A stretch of 64,000 nucleotides of DNA from Pantoea eucrina (GCF_002095385.1 NZ_MIPP01000001.1:62001-126000), one strand, 5' to 3'; shown: positions 43,443 to 52,885, counted from the stretch's first letter. Made by a program: numbers and translations. The notes: a model not told the origin generated them from the letters alone.

Positions 43443-44945
43443 TTAACGGCGGCGCCCGCCGAGCAGGCTGCCCAGCATGCCGCGCACGATCTGGCTGGTG
43501 ACCTGGCGCGCTGCGCTGCGGGCCACGCTCTGAACCACGCCGTCGCGTTTACCGCCGCGCGGTCCGGTGGTGCCAAACAGAATATCTTTCAGACCGCCAA
43601 GAATGCCGCTGTCTACCTTCACGTCGGCGCCTTTAACGTCCGGCGCCGCTGACTGCTGCGGTGCGGCGGCAACACCCTGCTGCAGGCGCTCAAACGCCGA
43701 CTCGCGATCGACCTCCTCATCATATTTGCCATAAAGCGGCGAATGGTTGATCAGGTCGTTGCGCTCATCCTGCGTCAGCGGCCCCATGCGTGAGCCGGGG
43801 GCGATCACCATAGCGCGTTCCACGATGGATGGACTGCCTTTCTCATCGAGGAAAGAGATCAGCGCCTCACCGGTACCGAGCGCCTGAAGCGCCGTTACGG
43901 CATCGAACGCCGGATTAGCGCGCAGGGTTTCAGCGGCACTTTTTACCGCTTTCTGGTCGCGCGGCGTAAAGGCGCGCAGGGCGTGCTGCACGCGATTGCC
44001 AAGCTGGCCTAATACCTTGTCCGGAATATCTGACGGGTTCTGCGTCACGAACCAGACGCCCACGCCTTTGGAGCGGATCAGGCGGATGACCTGCTCGATC
44101 TTTTCCAGCAGCACGGGCGGTGCATCACTGAACAGCAGATGCGCCTCATCAAAGAAGAAGACTATTTTCGGCTTATCCAGGTCGCCCGCTTCCGGCAGCT
44201 GCTCATAGAGTTCCGCCAGCAGCCACAGCAGGCTGGTGGCGTAGAGTTTAGGCATCTGATAGAGCCGCTCTGCTGCGAGAATATTGATATAGCCGCGGCC
44301 CTGCTCGTCGCAGCGCATCCAGTCGCGGATATCGAGCATCGGCTCACCAAAAAAATGCTCCGCTCCCTGCTGCTCCAGCGCCAGCAGGCCGCGCTGAATC
44401 GCACCCACTGATGCGCTGCTGATGTTGCCATACTGCGTCTGAAACGCTTTGGCGTTGTCGCCGATATACTGCGTCATCGCGCGCAGATCTTTGAAATCGA
44501 GCAGCAGCAGCCCCTGATCGTCTGCAATGCGGAAAATAATCTGCAATACGCCCGACTGCACCTCATTCAGCCCCAGCAGCCGCGCCAGCAGCAGGGGGCC
44601 CAGATCGGTAACGGTGGCACGTACCGGGTGGCCCTGCTGACCGAAGATATCCCACAGCATCACCGGGTTGTCATGCGGCTGCCAGTCGCTGACGCCAATC
44701 TGTGACAGCCGCGCCTGCAGCTTCTCAGAGGCGCTGCCGGGAGTGGCAATGCCGCTTAAATCCCCTTTGACGTCAGCCATAAATACCGGCACGCCGGCCT
44801 GTGAAAAGGATTCTGCCAGCTTCTGCAGCGTAACGGTTTTGCCGGTACCGGTGGCGCCAGCGATCAGCCCGTGGCGATTGGCCATCGCCGGGAGCAGCGA
44901 CAGCCGGATATCGTGGGTTTGAGCAATCAGCAGAGGGGTGGTCAT
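43443..44945 (-). CDS. yjgR: DUF853 family HerA-type ATPase YjgR
   Basis: P-loop ATPase of the HerA/FtsK clade, 500 residues. Walker [17 protein letters not shown] is near 30-45, Walker [12 protein letters not shown] near 260-270, and the arginine-finger-type stretch [21 protein letters not shown] near 300-320. The C-terminal 100 residues are low complexity with basic stretches. It matches E. coli YjgR, whose role is unknown. Confidence 0.92.
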   Translation of the reverse strand: MTTPLLIAQTHDIRLSLLPAMANRHGLIAGATGTGKTVTLQKLAESFSQAGVPVFMADVKGDLSGIATPGSASEKLQARLSQIGVSDWQPHDNPVMLWDIFGQQGHPVRATVTDLGPLLLARLLGLNEVQSGVLQIIFRIADDQGLLLLDFKDLRAMTQYIGDNAKAFQTQYGNISSASVGAIQRGLLALEQQGAEHFFGEPMLDIRDWMRCDEQGRGYINILAAERLYQMPKLYATSLLWLLAELYEQLPEAGDLDKPKIVFFFDEAHLLFSDAPPVLLEKIEQVIRLIRSKGVGVWFVTQNPSDIPDKVLGQLGNRVQHALRAFTPRDQKAVKSAAETLRANPAFDAVTALQALGTGEALISFLDEKGSPSIVERAMVIAPGSRMGPLTQDERNDLINHSPLYGKYDEEVDRESAFERLQQGVAAAPQQSAAPDVKGADVKVDSGILGGLKDILFGTTGPRGGKRDGVVQSVARSAARQVTSQIVRGMLGSLLGGRRR

Positions 44946-45596
44946 AATCTCTCGCTCTTCAGCAATGCGTTATGACACCAAGGATAGCAAGCGCAGCCTG
45001 CGGTAGCGCAACTGATTGCCTGAAAAAGCAGAGGCCACCGGAAGGTTACAGGCAAAGATGCGGGCGCTGGGATCGACGTCATCCTCCCGGCAAATAAAGA
45101 CAGACGGTACCACATCAATAAGCTGGTTTATGCTGAGCATTGCCAGAATATAAAATTAATACCCGAAATTAATTATTGTGCCTGATTTTTCTACGCCAGC
45201 TGGATAAATAAAACGCAGATAGAGAGAAATCTGGCTCAAAGTTAACAAAGGTGAATATTTACGCTCACAATAACTGCATGTTAAGCGTGATTTATTTTCA
45301 ACAGTTGCGCCAGGCGATTATTTCTTTAATACAGCGCTTTCAGCGTTATACCAAGATAAAGCGCTAAAAACCCCTGCTTTTAGCGGGTTTAAACCACAAT
45401 TTCAGTTAATAAATGGCACTGTTGCACGCGCATGACACTGTAAAAAAATAACCATCCTTCACTTAAACACATTTTAAATTTAATTTTTACATCCTGAAAT
45501 ATTTGTATCCATAAGATTGCCCGCTTGTTTGCCGATTTATAACGTCATTAACAAAAATATAAATTATCTTTCTTAGCTAGTGAGAATTGTCGCGCC
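44946..45596. other. AT-rich intergenic region upstream of the gluconate dehydrogenase genes
   Basis: This 651-base stretch has no credible frame and is much more AT-rich than its neighbours. A hairpin CGCTAAAA...TTTTAGCG lies at 45362-45386, about 210 bases before the dehydrogenase start. Long A/T tracts after 45450 look like a control region, possibly bound by nucleoid proteins. No clear CRP or FNR site was recognised. Confidence 0.6.
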
Positions 45597-46328
45597 ATGC
45601 TGTTAGAAAAACCCACCACCAGACGTAAATTTTTACTCGGGGCGCTGCTGGCTTTGCCGGTCAGCGACCTTTTATTAAAAGGCGTTACCGCCGCGCAGGC
45701 GGCAGAAATGGCTGCGCCGGAACTCGCCGATTATAAACCGATCTTTTTCAGCGCCAGTGAATGGCAGTTTATCCTGGCGGCAACCGACCGTCTGATCCCG
45801 GCTGGCGGCAGCGGCAAGGCGCCCGGCGCGCTGGAAACCAACGTGCCAATTTTTATCGACCAGCAGCTGCACACGCCGGAGTTCGGTGCAGAAATCTATC
45901 TGCAGGGGCCGTTTGATGTGCACGCCCCGGCGACCATGGGCTATCAGATCCCGTTTACGCCGCAGCAAATGTACCGCACCGCCATCAAGCTGGTGGAGCA
46001 GTGGACGCAGACGACCTATCAGAAAGCCTTCCACGAGCTGAGCACGGAAGAGAAAGATGCCGTGCTGACCCGTATCAACAAGAATGATGGCCTCGATTTT
46101 GCGGCGCTGGGCGAGCCGTCGCTGAAAGCCTCACAGTTCTTCAGCCAGCTGCTGGCTGATACCAAACATGGCTATCTTGCCGACCCGATGTACGGCGGTA
46201 ATAAAGGTATGAAGGCGTGGATCGCTATCGGCTTCCCGGGTGCCCGCGCCAGCTTTACCGAATGGGTGAAGCAGCACAACGTGCCGTATCCGCTCGGACC
46301 GGTCAGCCTGCTGGGCCAGCGCGCCTGA
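45597..46328 (+). CDS. Gluconate 2-dehydrogenase subunit 3 (small subunit)
   Basis: Small subunit of the periplasmic three-component flavin dehydrogenase, 243 residues. The N-terminus carries a twin-arginine signal, TTRRKFLLGALLAL, so this subunit probably takes the folded large subunit with it through Tat. The mature part matches the gluconate_2-dh3 family: FSASEWQFILAATDRLIPAG near 50 and IAIGFPGARASFTEWV near 210. First gene of a three-gene operon. Confidence 0.9.
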   Translation: MLLEKPTTRRKFLLGALLALPVSDLLLKGVTAAQAAEMAAPELADYKPIFFSASEWQFILAATDRLIPAGGSGKAPGALETNVPIFIDQQLHTPEFGAEIYLQGPFDVHAPATMGYQIPFTPQQMYRTAIKLVEQWTQTTYQKAFHELSTEEKDAVLTRINKNDGLDFAALGEPSLKASQFFSQLLADTKHGYLADPMYGGNKGMKAWIAIGFPGARASFTEWVKQHNVPYPLGPVSLLGQRA

Positions 46329-46361
46329 ATTTCCCTATTTGGTATATGAGACAGAACTAAC

Positions 46362-48131
46362 ATGGCACAGATTACAAAAAAAGAAGTCGATGTCGTTGTA
46401 TGCGGCCTCGGCTGGGCCGGCTCGCTGATGAGTATCGAGCTGGCGCTGGCCGGACTTGAGGTGCGCGCGCTGGAGCGCGGCGGCGAGCGTGACTATCCCG
46501 ACTTCGCCTACCCGAAACCGGCCGATGAATACGCTTACAACGTGCGTAATAAAGTCTTCGCCACGCCGAAAGAGGTGGCGGTGACGGTGCGTTACAATAT
46601 GGACCAGACCGCGCTGCCTACCCGCAAATGGGGCGCCTTTGCACCTGGCACCGGCGTGGGCGGCGCAGGCATGCACTGGACAGCGGTACTGATCCGTCCG
46701 ACTCCGACCGATATCAAACTGAAAACCTATGTTGATCAGGCGTATAAGCCGGGCATTCTGCAGGATGATATGCGCGTTATGGACTTCCCGTTCAGCTGGG
46801 AAGAGATTGAGCCTTACTTCTATAAATTTGAGCTGATCTGCGGGCAGTCCGGCACCACCGGCAATCTGCGCGGTCAGATCCTTGAAGGCGGCGATCCGTT
46901 TGAAGGGCCGCGCTCAGAGCCTTACCCGCTGCCGGCGCTGGACGATACGCTTAACAACGTGATGTTTAAAGAGGCGGCGAAGAAGCTCGGCTATCATCCG
47001 TTCCCGAACCCTTCTGCCTGCGTATCGCGCGCGTGGAAAAACCCTTACGGCAACCAGATTGCACCGTGCAACTACTGCGGCTACTGCTCAAAATATCCGT
47101 GCCTGAACTACTCCAAAGCGTCACCGCAGACGGCGGTGATGGATGCGCTGAAGCGTCTGCCGAACTTCTCCTACGAAGTGAACGCTGAAGTGGCTAAAGT
47201 CGTGCTGCACGATGATGGCAAAACCGCAAAAGGCGTGATCTATTACGACGCGGATGGCAACGAAGTATTTCAGCCAGCCAAAATTGTGGTGCTCTCCAGC
47301 TTCCAGCTCTACAACGTGCGTCTGATGCTGCTCTCCGGCATCGGCAAGCCGTATAACCCGATCACTGAAGAGGGTGTGGTAGGGCGCAACTATGCGTTTC
47401 TCTCCAACGGCGGCGCCACGCTGTTCTTTAAAGATAAGAACTTTAACTCTTACGCCACCGCCGGCGCGACCGGCCAGATGTTCAATGACATCTCACCAGG
47501 CAACTTCGACGGCCCGGGCCTCGGCTTCCTCGGCGGCGCCAAGATCCACAGCTCGCAGGCGACCGGTACGCCGATGGCCGCTGCGCTGCCGAAAGGCACG
47601 CCTGCCTGGGGCATGGGATACAAAGAGGGGCTGGAGCAGTGGTACAACCATTCGATGAAGATCAGCATCACCACCACCTGCCAGTCCTATCGCGATATCT
47701 ATCTCGATCTCGATCCGCACTACACCGATCATCGCGGCAACCCGCTGCTGCGTATGACCTTTAACTGGAAAGAGAACGAGCTGAAGCTGCAGCAGCATCT
47801 GAAAGGCATCGTGGGCGATATTGCCAAAGAGCTGAACCCGGACAGCATGAGCATGAGCTTCCTGCCGATGGGCGCCGATTTTGACCTCACCAAATATGTC
47901 TCAACCCACAACGTGGGCGGTGCGGTGATGGGCGATAACCCGAAAACCTCGGCGCTGAACAAATACCTGCAGAGCTGGGACGTGCATAACGTCTTTGTGC
48001 CGGGCGGCAACGCCTTCCCGCAAAACTTCCAGGCGAACCCGACCGATACCATCGGCGCGATCACCCTGATGGCGGCGCAGGCGATCAAAGAGCAGTATCT
48101 GAAGAACCCCGGCCCACTGGTACAGGCATAA
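46362..48131 (+). CDS. GMC oxidoreductase, gluconate 2-dehydrogenase flavoprotein subunit
   Basis: FAD-containing catalytic subunit (589 residues) oxidising a sugar acid, most likely gluconate to 2-ketogluconate, in the periplasm. The dinucleotide motif VVCGLGWAGSLMSIELALAG is near 11-30, GGAGMHWTA is near 100, and the GMC C-terminus has STHNVGGAVMG and FPQNFQANPTDTIGA. A cysteine cluster CNYCGYCSKYPC near 236-247 resembles the iron-sulfur site described in related membrane-bound fructose dehydrogenases. It has no signal peptide, consistent with export together with the Tat subunit. 2-ketogluconate dehydrogenase is the main alternative. Confidence 0.88.
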   Translation: MAQITKKEVDVVVCGLGWAGSLMSIELALAGLEVRALERGGERDYPDFAYPKPADEYAYNVRNKVFATPKEVAVTVRYNMDQTALPTRKWGAFAPGTGVGGAGMHWTAVLIRPTPTDIKLKTYVDQAYKPGILQDDMRVMDFPFSWEEIEPYFYKFELICGQSGTTGNLRGQILEGGDPFEGPRSEPYPLPALDDTLNNVMFKEAAKKLGYHPFPNPSACVSRAWKNPYGNQIAPCNYCGYCSKYPCLNYSKASPQTAVMDALKRLPNFSYEVNAEVAKVVLHDDGKTAKGVIYYDADGNEVFQPAKIVVLSSFQLYNVRLMLLSGIGKPYNPITEEGVVGRNYAFLSNGGATLFFKDKNFNSYATAGATGQMFNDISPGNFDGPGLGFLGGAKIHSSQATGTPMAAALPKGTPAWGMGYKEGLEQWYNHSMKISITTTCQSYRDIYLDLDPHYTDHRGNPLLRMTFNWKENELKLQQHLKGIVGDIAKELNPDSMSMSFLPMGADFDLTKYVSTHNVGGAVMGDNPKTSALNKYLQSWDVHNVFVPGGNAFPQNFQANPTDTIGAITLMAAQAIKEQYLKNPGPLVQA

Positions 48132-48135
48132 GCAG

Positions 48136-49380
48136 ATGAAAAAACTAACATTACTTGTAGCGCTGGCGCTGAGCGGCGTGGCGCTGCAGGCGCAGGCGGA
48201 AGATGAAGCGGCCCTGATTAAGCAGGGTGAGTATCTGTCGCGGCTGGGTGACTGCATGGCGTGCCACAGCGTGGCAGGTAAAGCGGCGTACGCGGGCGGG
48301 CTGGCGATTGAATCGAACCTGGGCACGATCTACTCCACCAACATCACGCCGGACAAAGCGCACGGCATCGGTAACTACAGCGAACAGCAGTTCTCTGACG
48401 CGGTACGTAAAGGGGTGCTGCCGGATGGTTCACGCCTCTATCCGGCCATGCCGTATCCGGACTATGCGAAGATCAGCGATGCTGATATGCATGCGCTCTG
48501 GGTCTACTTTATGAAGGGCGTAAAGCCGAGCAGCGAACAGCCGCAGGAGACGAAGCTGAGCTTCCCGTTCAGCCAGCGCTGGGGTATGCGCTTCTGGAAC
48601 TGGGCGTTTACCTCCGACAAGCCGTTTCAGCCGATTGGCGGCGCTTCTGCTGAAGTGAATCGCGGGGCTTATATCGTTGAGAGTCTTGGCCACTGCGGCA
48701 GCTGCCATACGCCGCGCGGTTTCGGTATGAATGAGAAATCGCTCGACAGCAGCGACAAAACCTTTCTTGCCGGCGGCAGCCTGAATAACTGGGATGTGCC
48801 GTCGCTGCGCGGCATGCCGCACTGGAGCGAGCAGGAGGTGATCGATTACCTGCAGACCGGGCGGAACGATAAAGCTGCCGTAGGCGGTGAGATGAAGTCG
48901 GTGATTGAGCACTCCAGCTCCCATATGACCGACGCCGATCTGAAAGCGATTGCTGCTTACCTGAAGTTCCTCGGCGGTAACCCGCCGCTGCAGGCCTACA
49001 ACGTGCAGGCGCAGCAGCAGACCGAAGCGAAGCTGACGGCCGCGAAGAACCTGAGCGAAGGCGAGCGTCTCTATCTCGACAACTGCGGCGCCTGCCACTT
49101 CGTGACCGGTAAGGGTGCGCCGGGGATCTTCCCCGAGCTGGATCAGGCAACGATCGTGAACGCAGGCGATCCGACGGGGCTGATCCACACGATCCTCGTC
49201 GGCGCGCAGCAGCCTTCAACGGCTAAAGCGCCGTCGACGCTGGCGATGCCGGGCTTCGGCCAGCGCCTGAGCGATGAAGAGGTCGCACAGCTCGCCACCT
49301 TCGTTCGCCAGGGCTGGAGCAACCGCGCCCCGGCCGTGACCAAAGAGCAGGTCGCCGACGTCCGCAAAACCCTGCATTAA
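48136..49380 (+). CDS. Tri-haem cytochrome c subunit of gluconate 2-dehydrogenase
   Basis: Electron-transfer subunit of 414 residues that passes electrons from the flavoprotein to ubiquinone. It has a Sec signal peptide (about 1-22, ending AQA) and three haem-c sites: CMACH near 40, CGSCH near 187 and CGACH near 317. It starts four bases after the large subunit. Completes the operon; a palindrome array follows. Confidence 0.92.
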   Translation: MKKLTLLVALALSGVALQAQAEDEAALIKQGEYLSRLGDCMACHSVAGKAAYAGGLAIESNLGTIYSTNITPDKAHGIGNYSEQQFSDAVRKGVLPDGSRLYPAMPYPDYAKISDADMHALWVYFMKGVKPSSEQPQETKLSFPFSQRWGMRFWNWAFTSDKPFQPIGGASAEVNRGAYIVESLGHCGSCHTPRGFGMNEKSLDSSDKTFLAGGSLNNWDVPSLRGMPHWSEQEVIDYLQTGRNDKAAVGGEMKSVIEHSSSHMTDADLKAIAAYLKFLGGNPPLQAYNVQAQQQTEAKLTAAKNLSEGERLYLDNCGACHFVTGKGAPGIFPELDQATIVNAGDPTGLIHTILVGAQQPSTAKAPSTLAMPGFGQRLSDEEVAQLATFVRQGWSNRAPAVTKEQVADVRKTLH

Positions 49381-49386
49381 TCGTCA

Positions 49387-49735
49387 CCCGGATTCAACCA
49401 GGGGCGCATAAATGCGCCCCCTACACCGCCCCCGTAAGGGCGCCATTAATGGCGCCCTGGCCGATACCCGCACGACATTCCATAACGCCCGGATTTAGCA
49501 AGGGGTGCATAAATGCGCTCCCTACACCGGCCCCGTGGGGGCGCCATTAATGGCGCCCTGGCCGATGCCCGCACAACATTCAATACGCCCGGATTCAACC
49601 AGGGGCGCATAAATGCGCCTCCCTACGGGATTCATACGACATTCGATAACGCCCGGATTTAACCAGGGGCGCATAAATGCGCCCCCTACACCGGCCCCGT
49701 AGGGGCGCCATTCATGGCGCCCTTGCCGATGCCCG
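49387..49735. repeat. Tandem array of REPIN-like units, cluster D (cytochrome c/marC)
   Basis: Four tandem copies, starting near 49387, 49488, 49588 and 49652, each opening with CCCGGATT. A full copy is about 100 bases: CCAGGGGCGC...GCGCCCCCTAC, then a GC-rich spacer of about 10 bases (ACCGGCCCC), then GTAGGGGCGCC...GGCGCCCTGG, then a linker. The third copy is about 64 bases and lacks its second palindrome. The array lies between convergent genes. Confidence 0.9.
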
Positions 49736-49743
49736 CACCAAAC

Positions 49744-50424
49744 TCAATGAAACGTGCGCACCACTTCCAGCACGCCGTTGATCACGAACTGCACGCCCAT
49801 ACAGACCAGCAGAAAACCCATCAGGCGCGAAATCGCTTCAATGCCGCCTTTGCCCACCAGCTTCATAATCGCGCCGGAGCTGCGCAGTGAAATCCATAAA
49901 ATCAGGGCTACCACCAGAAAGGTCAGCACCGGGGCGACCATCACCACCCAGGCGGGGAAATCGACGCCGGCTTTCACCGTTGAGGCTGAACTGATGATCA
50001 TCGCAATGGTACCCGGACCGGCGGTGCTCGGCATCGCCAGCGGCACAAAGGCGATATTCACCGTCTCGCGCGGATCGTCACTGGCATCCTGCTCATCTTT
50101 TTTATGGCGCGCCTCTACCGAATGACCGACCGGTTTTGCCGGAAACAGCATGCGAAAGCCGATAAAGGCGACAATCAGTCCGCCCGCCATGCGCAGGCCG
50201 GGAATCGAGATGCCAAAGGTGTGCAGCACCGCGTTGCCGGCGTACCAGGCGACCATCATGATCAGAAACACATAGACCGACGCCTGCAGCGCCTGACGGT
50301 TACGCTCCTGAAAATTCATCTCGCCCGCCAGCCCTAAAAACAGCGCCACGGTCGTCAGAGGGTTGGCCAGCGGCAGGATCACCACCAGCCCGAGGCCTAT
50401 CGCTTTGAAGAGTTCCAGCATCAT
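49744..50424 (-). CDS. marC: MarC family integral membrane protein
   Basis: Six-segment inner-membrane protein of 226 residues. The sequence matches E. coli Mar[61 protein letters not shown] and [20 protein letters not shown]. Despite its name it is not required for multidrug resistance, and its function is unknown. The marRAB operon that adjoins it in E. coli is not present here. Confidence 0.92.
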   Translation of the reverse strand: MMLELFKAIGLGLVVILPLANPLTTVALFLGLAGEMNFQERNRQALQASVYVFLIMMVAWYAGNAVLHTFGISIPGLRMAGGLIVAFIGFRMLFPAKPVGHSVEARHKKDEQDASDDPRETVNIAFVPLAMPSTAGPGTIAMIISSASTVKAGVDFPAWVVMVAPVLTFLVVALILWISLRSSGAIMKLVGKGGIEAISRLMGFLLVCMGVQFVINGVLEVVRTFH

Positions 50425-50476
50425 GCATCTCCGCAGGGCAGGGCCGCGTGCGCAGCCCTGTGACAGGATGTATTAC

Positions 50477-51112
50477 TCAGTGCTTTGGCGTATCGAGCGC
50501 TTCGATCATCTCGGGGAAAAAATCTTCCAGCAGCTCGGGCGTCATCAGTTCGGGGTAGTTAATGAGGTGTTCACGAATGCGCTCATTGACCTCCGGCAGC
50601 AGGCGCTGCGCGGCATCATCAGCGCTGATTTTTTTCTGCTTCATCAGGCGCAGCACGTTATCCGGCAGGCTATCTTCATCCTCCACCTCATCCACGCCTT
50701 CCAGCGCGTCGAGCTCATCCAGCAGATCCATCAGCGCTTCGATCTGCGGCGTGCGCGACTCATACTCCGCCGGGCGTTCGCTCTCGAGATAGCGCAGCAG
50801 GGCGCGCACCGGCGATCCATCCGGCGTAGCGGGCGGCTCGCTGGCGAACCAGCTCAGCAGGTCATGCTGGCTCACCTGATGGACGTGATAGCCGTTATCG
50901 GTCAGCTCATCGGCGAGGATATCAGCGGTGTCGTGCTCAATCAGGCAGATATGGGTGCGCTTTGGCGTGTACTGTTCCAGCCACTGATAGATCTCTTCAA
51001 TGACGCTGTCGTCATACTGAAAGGTCTGGTTGAGGTAGCTGTCATCCTGCTCATGTACGCAGAGTCGAATCAGATCGGGATCGAAGTAAATCGCTATGTT
51101 GATGCCTTTCAT
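50477..51112 (-). CDS. Unrecognised acidic protein with an IS110-transposase-like N-terminal half
   Basis: Not recognised as a named gene; 211 residues, strongly acidic. The N-terminal 85 residues alternate strands and helices: NIAIYFDPDLIRLCV, then IYQWLEQY, THICLIEHDTADILADELTD and NGYHVHQVSQHDLLSWFA. This pattern resembles the RuvC-like DEDD domain of IS110 transposases (IDVxK...; xExTG; then KTDxxDA). The middle (VRALLRYLESERPAEYES) resembles the helix after that domain. The first catalytic Asp position would be Tyr and the last would be Pro, and no C-terminal Transposase_20 domain is present. This likeness is an inference by eye. The C-terminal 90 residues are helical and rich in Asp/Glu. 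It lies between marC and yjjA, all on one strand. Confidence 0.75.
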   Translation of the reverse strand: MKGINIAIYFDPDLIRLCVHEQDDSYLNQTFQYDDSVIEEIYQWLEQYTPKRTHICLIEHDTADILADELTDNGYHVHQVSQHDLLSWFASEPPATPDGSPVRALLRYLESERPAEYESRTPQIEALMDLLDELDALEGVDEVEDEDSLPDNVLRLMKQKKISADDAAQRLLPEVNERIREHLINYPELMTPELLEDFFPEMIEALDTPKH

Positions 51113-51261
51113 GCGCGCTGTCCTGTTTGCTACAAAATCTCACTATAGCGTCAGGGCGCACAGAAAAACATGGGGAGGCCAGCAGCGTACGCATCTGGCC
51201 ATAAAAAATCTCATTCATCAGCACGATAAGGCCGGGAGAGCGCCCCGGCACACGGCGCTGA

Positions 51262-51780
51262 TTACATGCCGATATATTTTTTGCCCTGCTTCAGCACCAC
51301 ATCACACGCTTTGGTTTTAAGCTTCTCGCCCATTGGCGAGTTGCTCAGGCTCTGCAGGTTAAGCTGCTGGCCGTTACCGGTATTAAGCAGACCCGCGATA
51401 CCCTGCTGATAATCAGTTTTCTGCTCCTGCGCCGCCGGCGTGCTCAGGCCGAGTTTGCTCAGCACCTGCTCTTTCACCGACTTCACGTTGTTATCCACCA
51501 CGTTATGCTGCACGCAGTACTCCATCACGCCCGCCGCGTTGGTCATATTGCTGGCGCTTACCGCTTTATCGCCGCCGTTCAGCAGGCCGGTCAATGTGGA
51601 GAGCGAGAGCCCTCCGCTCTGCGCGCCATTGCTGCTGGTGGTATTGCTGTTTTGCTGCTGCGAGAGCTGTGAAGCGGCGCTGCTCAGCTGATCCTGCCAG
51701 CTCGCCGCCGACGCGCTGCCCGCGACCAGTGCTGCCGCCATACCCCATGCCCAAACGCCGCGTTGCATTGATTTATTCAT
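51262..51780 (-). CDS. yjjA: DUF2501 family periplasmic protein YjjA
   Basis: Secreted protein of 172 residues. It has a signal peptide (about 1-24, ending SASA) and a Ser/Asn/Gln-rich stretch near 25-60. The DUF2501 domain with NAAGVMEYCVQHNVV and GEKLKTKACDVVLKQGKKYI follows. Function unknown. ATG at 51780 (MNKSMQRG) is preferred over the in-frame ATG at 51792 because GAGG lies six bases upstream of it. It sits just before tRNA-Leu(CAA). Confidence 0.87.
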   Translation of the reverse strand: MNKSMQRGVWAWGMAAALVAGSASAASWQDQLSSAASQLSQQQNSNTTSSNGAQSGGLSLSTLTGLLNGGDKAVSASNMTNAAGVMEYCVQHNVVDNNVKSVKEQVLSKLGLSTPAAQEQKTDYQQGIAGLLNTGNGQQLNLQSLSNSPMGEKLKTKACDVVLKQGKKYIGM

Positions 51781-51954
51781 GTGTAACCTCATGGTTCCGT
51801 CTTTCAGACGCCGATAATGCAGGATATGAGGAGGAAGATCTCAGAAAGTTCCGGAGAAGGGGGCAGGGCCATGCAGATTGAGAGTGTTCTGGTTTCAGAT
51901 GAGATGATGACGCTGTTTTTTTCAACGCTCAGCGCACGCGCTGCTCAATAGCGG

Positions 51955-51982
51955 TTGCACACCCCACGGGTAACGGTATAAT
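51955..51982 (+). promoter_or_regulatory. Promoter of tRNA-Leu(CAA)
   Basis: TTGCAC and a consensus TATAAT separated by 16 bases, with a GC-rich stretch after the -10 box, 28 bases before the tRNA. Confidence 0.75.
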
Positions 51983-52010
51983 CGCCAGCGTTTTCCGTAT
52001 CCTTATCCAT

Positions 52011-52094
52011 GCCGGAGTGGCGAAATCGGTAGACGCAGTTGATTCAAAATCAACCGTAGAAATACGTGCCGGTTCGAGTCCGGCCTTCGCACCA
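52011..52094 (+). tRNA. leuX: tRNA-Leu (anticodon CAA) with a one-base acceptor-stem defect
   Basis: Class II tRNA of 84 nt; E. coli leuX has 85. The D arm, anticodon arm (GTTGA TTCAAAA TCAAC), long variable arm and T arm are intact and ACCA is encoded. The 3' acceptor strand reads CTTCGC, six bases instead of seven (E. coli CTTCGGC). The 5' strand is GCCGGAG where E. coli has GCCGAAG, which leaves a bulged stem plus a G-U pair. It is either a real lesion or a missing base in the assembly. leuX is the classical site where islands enter, and the accessory region begins here. It is not expected to be essential, because tRNA-Leu(UAA) can also read UUG. Confidence 0.88.
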
Positions 52095-52639
52095 TCTATT
52101 CATTTTCCTGTAAAATCAATGGATTAGAAAAAAGTTTCTGTCTTTTCTGCACGGGAAAATTGCTATCTTCGCTTCGCCTGAAATTGCCGCTGTGGTTAGT
52201 AGTGGCGAATCGGGATGTTAACCTCCAGCGGCGTGTAATTCTAGGCTCAAACATGTATAAGCGTGAACAGTCGCACCGTTCAGCATCAAACTTGAAGCTA
52301 ATGACGTAGCCAACGTCTCAAAACTCTCCCGCAAACTTTCAGTGAATCGCATTTCAGCCCGATGCCCTCTTAATGCTACCTGTCGTGATGACAATGCAGA
52401 GGATAAACAGGTTTTATGGTGGTCTCGGTACTTGCACACCAAATGCAAGCTCTGCCAGCGTTTCAGCCACGCTCCCGCAAGGGTACACGGTTATCCTGAT
52501 AAACTTCACTGACTGACATAAACCTGATGATGTCGCTCCGCTCCGCTTGTTGTCTTACCACCAACGGGGCTTTATGGCTACTATTGTCCTGAAACAGGTA
52601 GCGCACTAAAATAGAGTGGAATTTGAACTCTGGTGATGT
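52095..52639. other. Non-coding stretch after tRNA-Leu(CAA)
   Basis: 545 bases with only short unconvincing frames and no second copy of the tRNA 3' end. The longest reverse frame (52218-52448) has no recognisable domain. No transposon ends were found. It is probably a decayed remnant at the tRNA integration site. Confidence 0.5.
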
Positions 52640-52813
52640 ATGCGTAAGAAGAAGGTGCTAAAGGTAGTTGAAGGTCGATTGCTTGCACACGAGGCTAAAC
52701 GTAACACGCGTAGTGTTAAATTAAACAGGAAGAGGCTTCGAGACCTGCGCCAGCAGGAGTGGGATTACGACACATTAGATGCGGATTTTCTACAACACTT
52801 TAAATCACTGTGA
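52640..52813 (+). CDS. Small basic hypothetical protein, 57 residues
   Basis: A short frame starting MRKKKVLKVVEGRLLAHE and ending DADFLQHFKSL. It is basic in its first two thirds (KRNTRSVKLNRKRLRDLRQ) and likely helical. The ribosome-binding site is weak (GGTGAT). No family was recognised. It lies alone between the tRNA and a hairpin, on the opposite strand to the next gene, so it could be a small mobile-element protein or a fragment. Codon use looks natural, which favours a real gene. Confidence 0.45.
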   Translation: MRKKKVLKVVEGRLLAHEAKRNTRSVKLNRKRLRDLRQQEWDYDTLDADFLQHFKSL

Positions 52814-52885
52814 GTCCATCGAGTCTCATATTCATCAAGCTGAGCACCTTACTCATACGTTTTCCGCGTTGATCGATAGCTAGAA

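Noticed and set aside
45240-45270. CRP-like site before the gluconate dehydrogenase genes
   Set aside because: GTGA and TCAC half-sites are present but ten bases apart instead of six.
51905-52094. tRNA-Leu(CAA) as a pseudogene with no function
   Set aside because: Promoter, anticodon arm, T arm and CCA are intact; one missing base could be an assembly error, so it is kept as a tRNA with a note.
52218-52448. 76-residue minus-strand frame after tRNA-Leu(CAA)
   Set aside because: No recognisable domain, no ribosome-binding site; low confidence as a gene.
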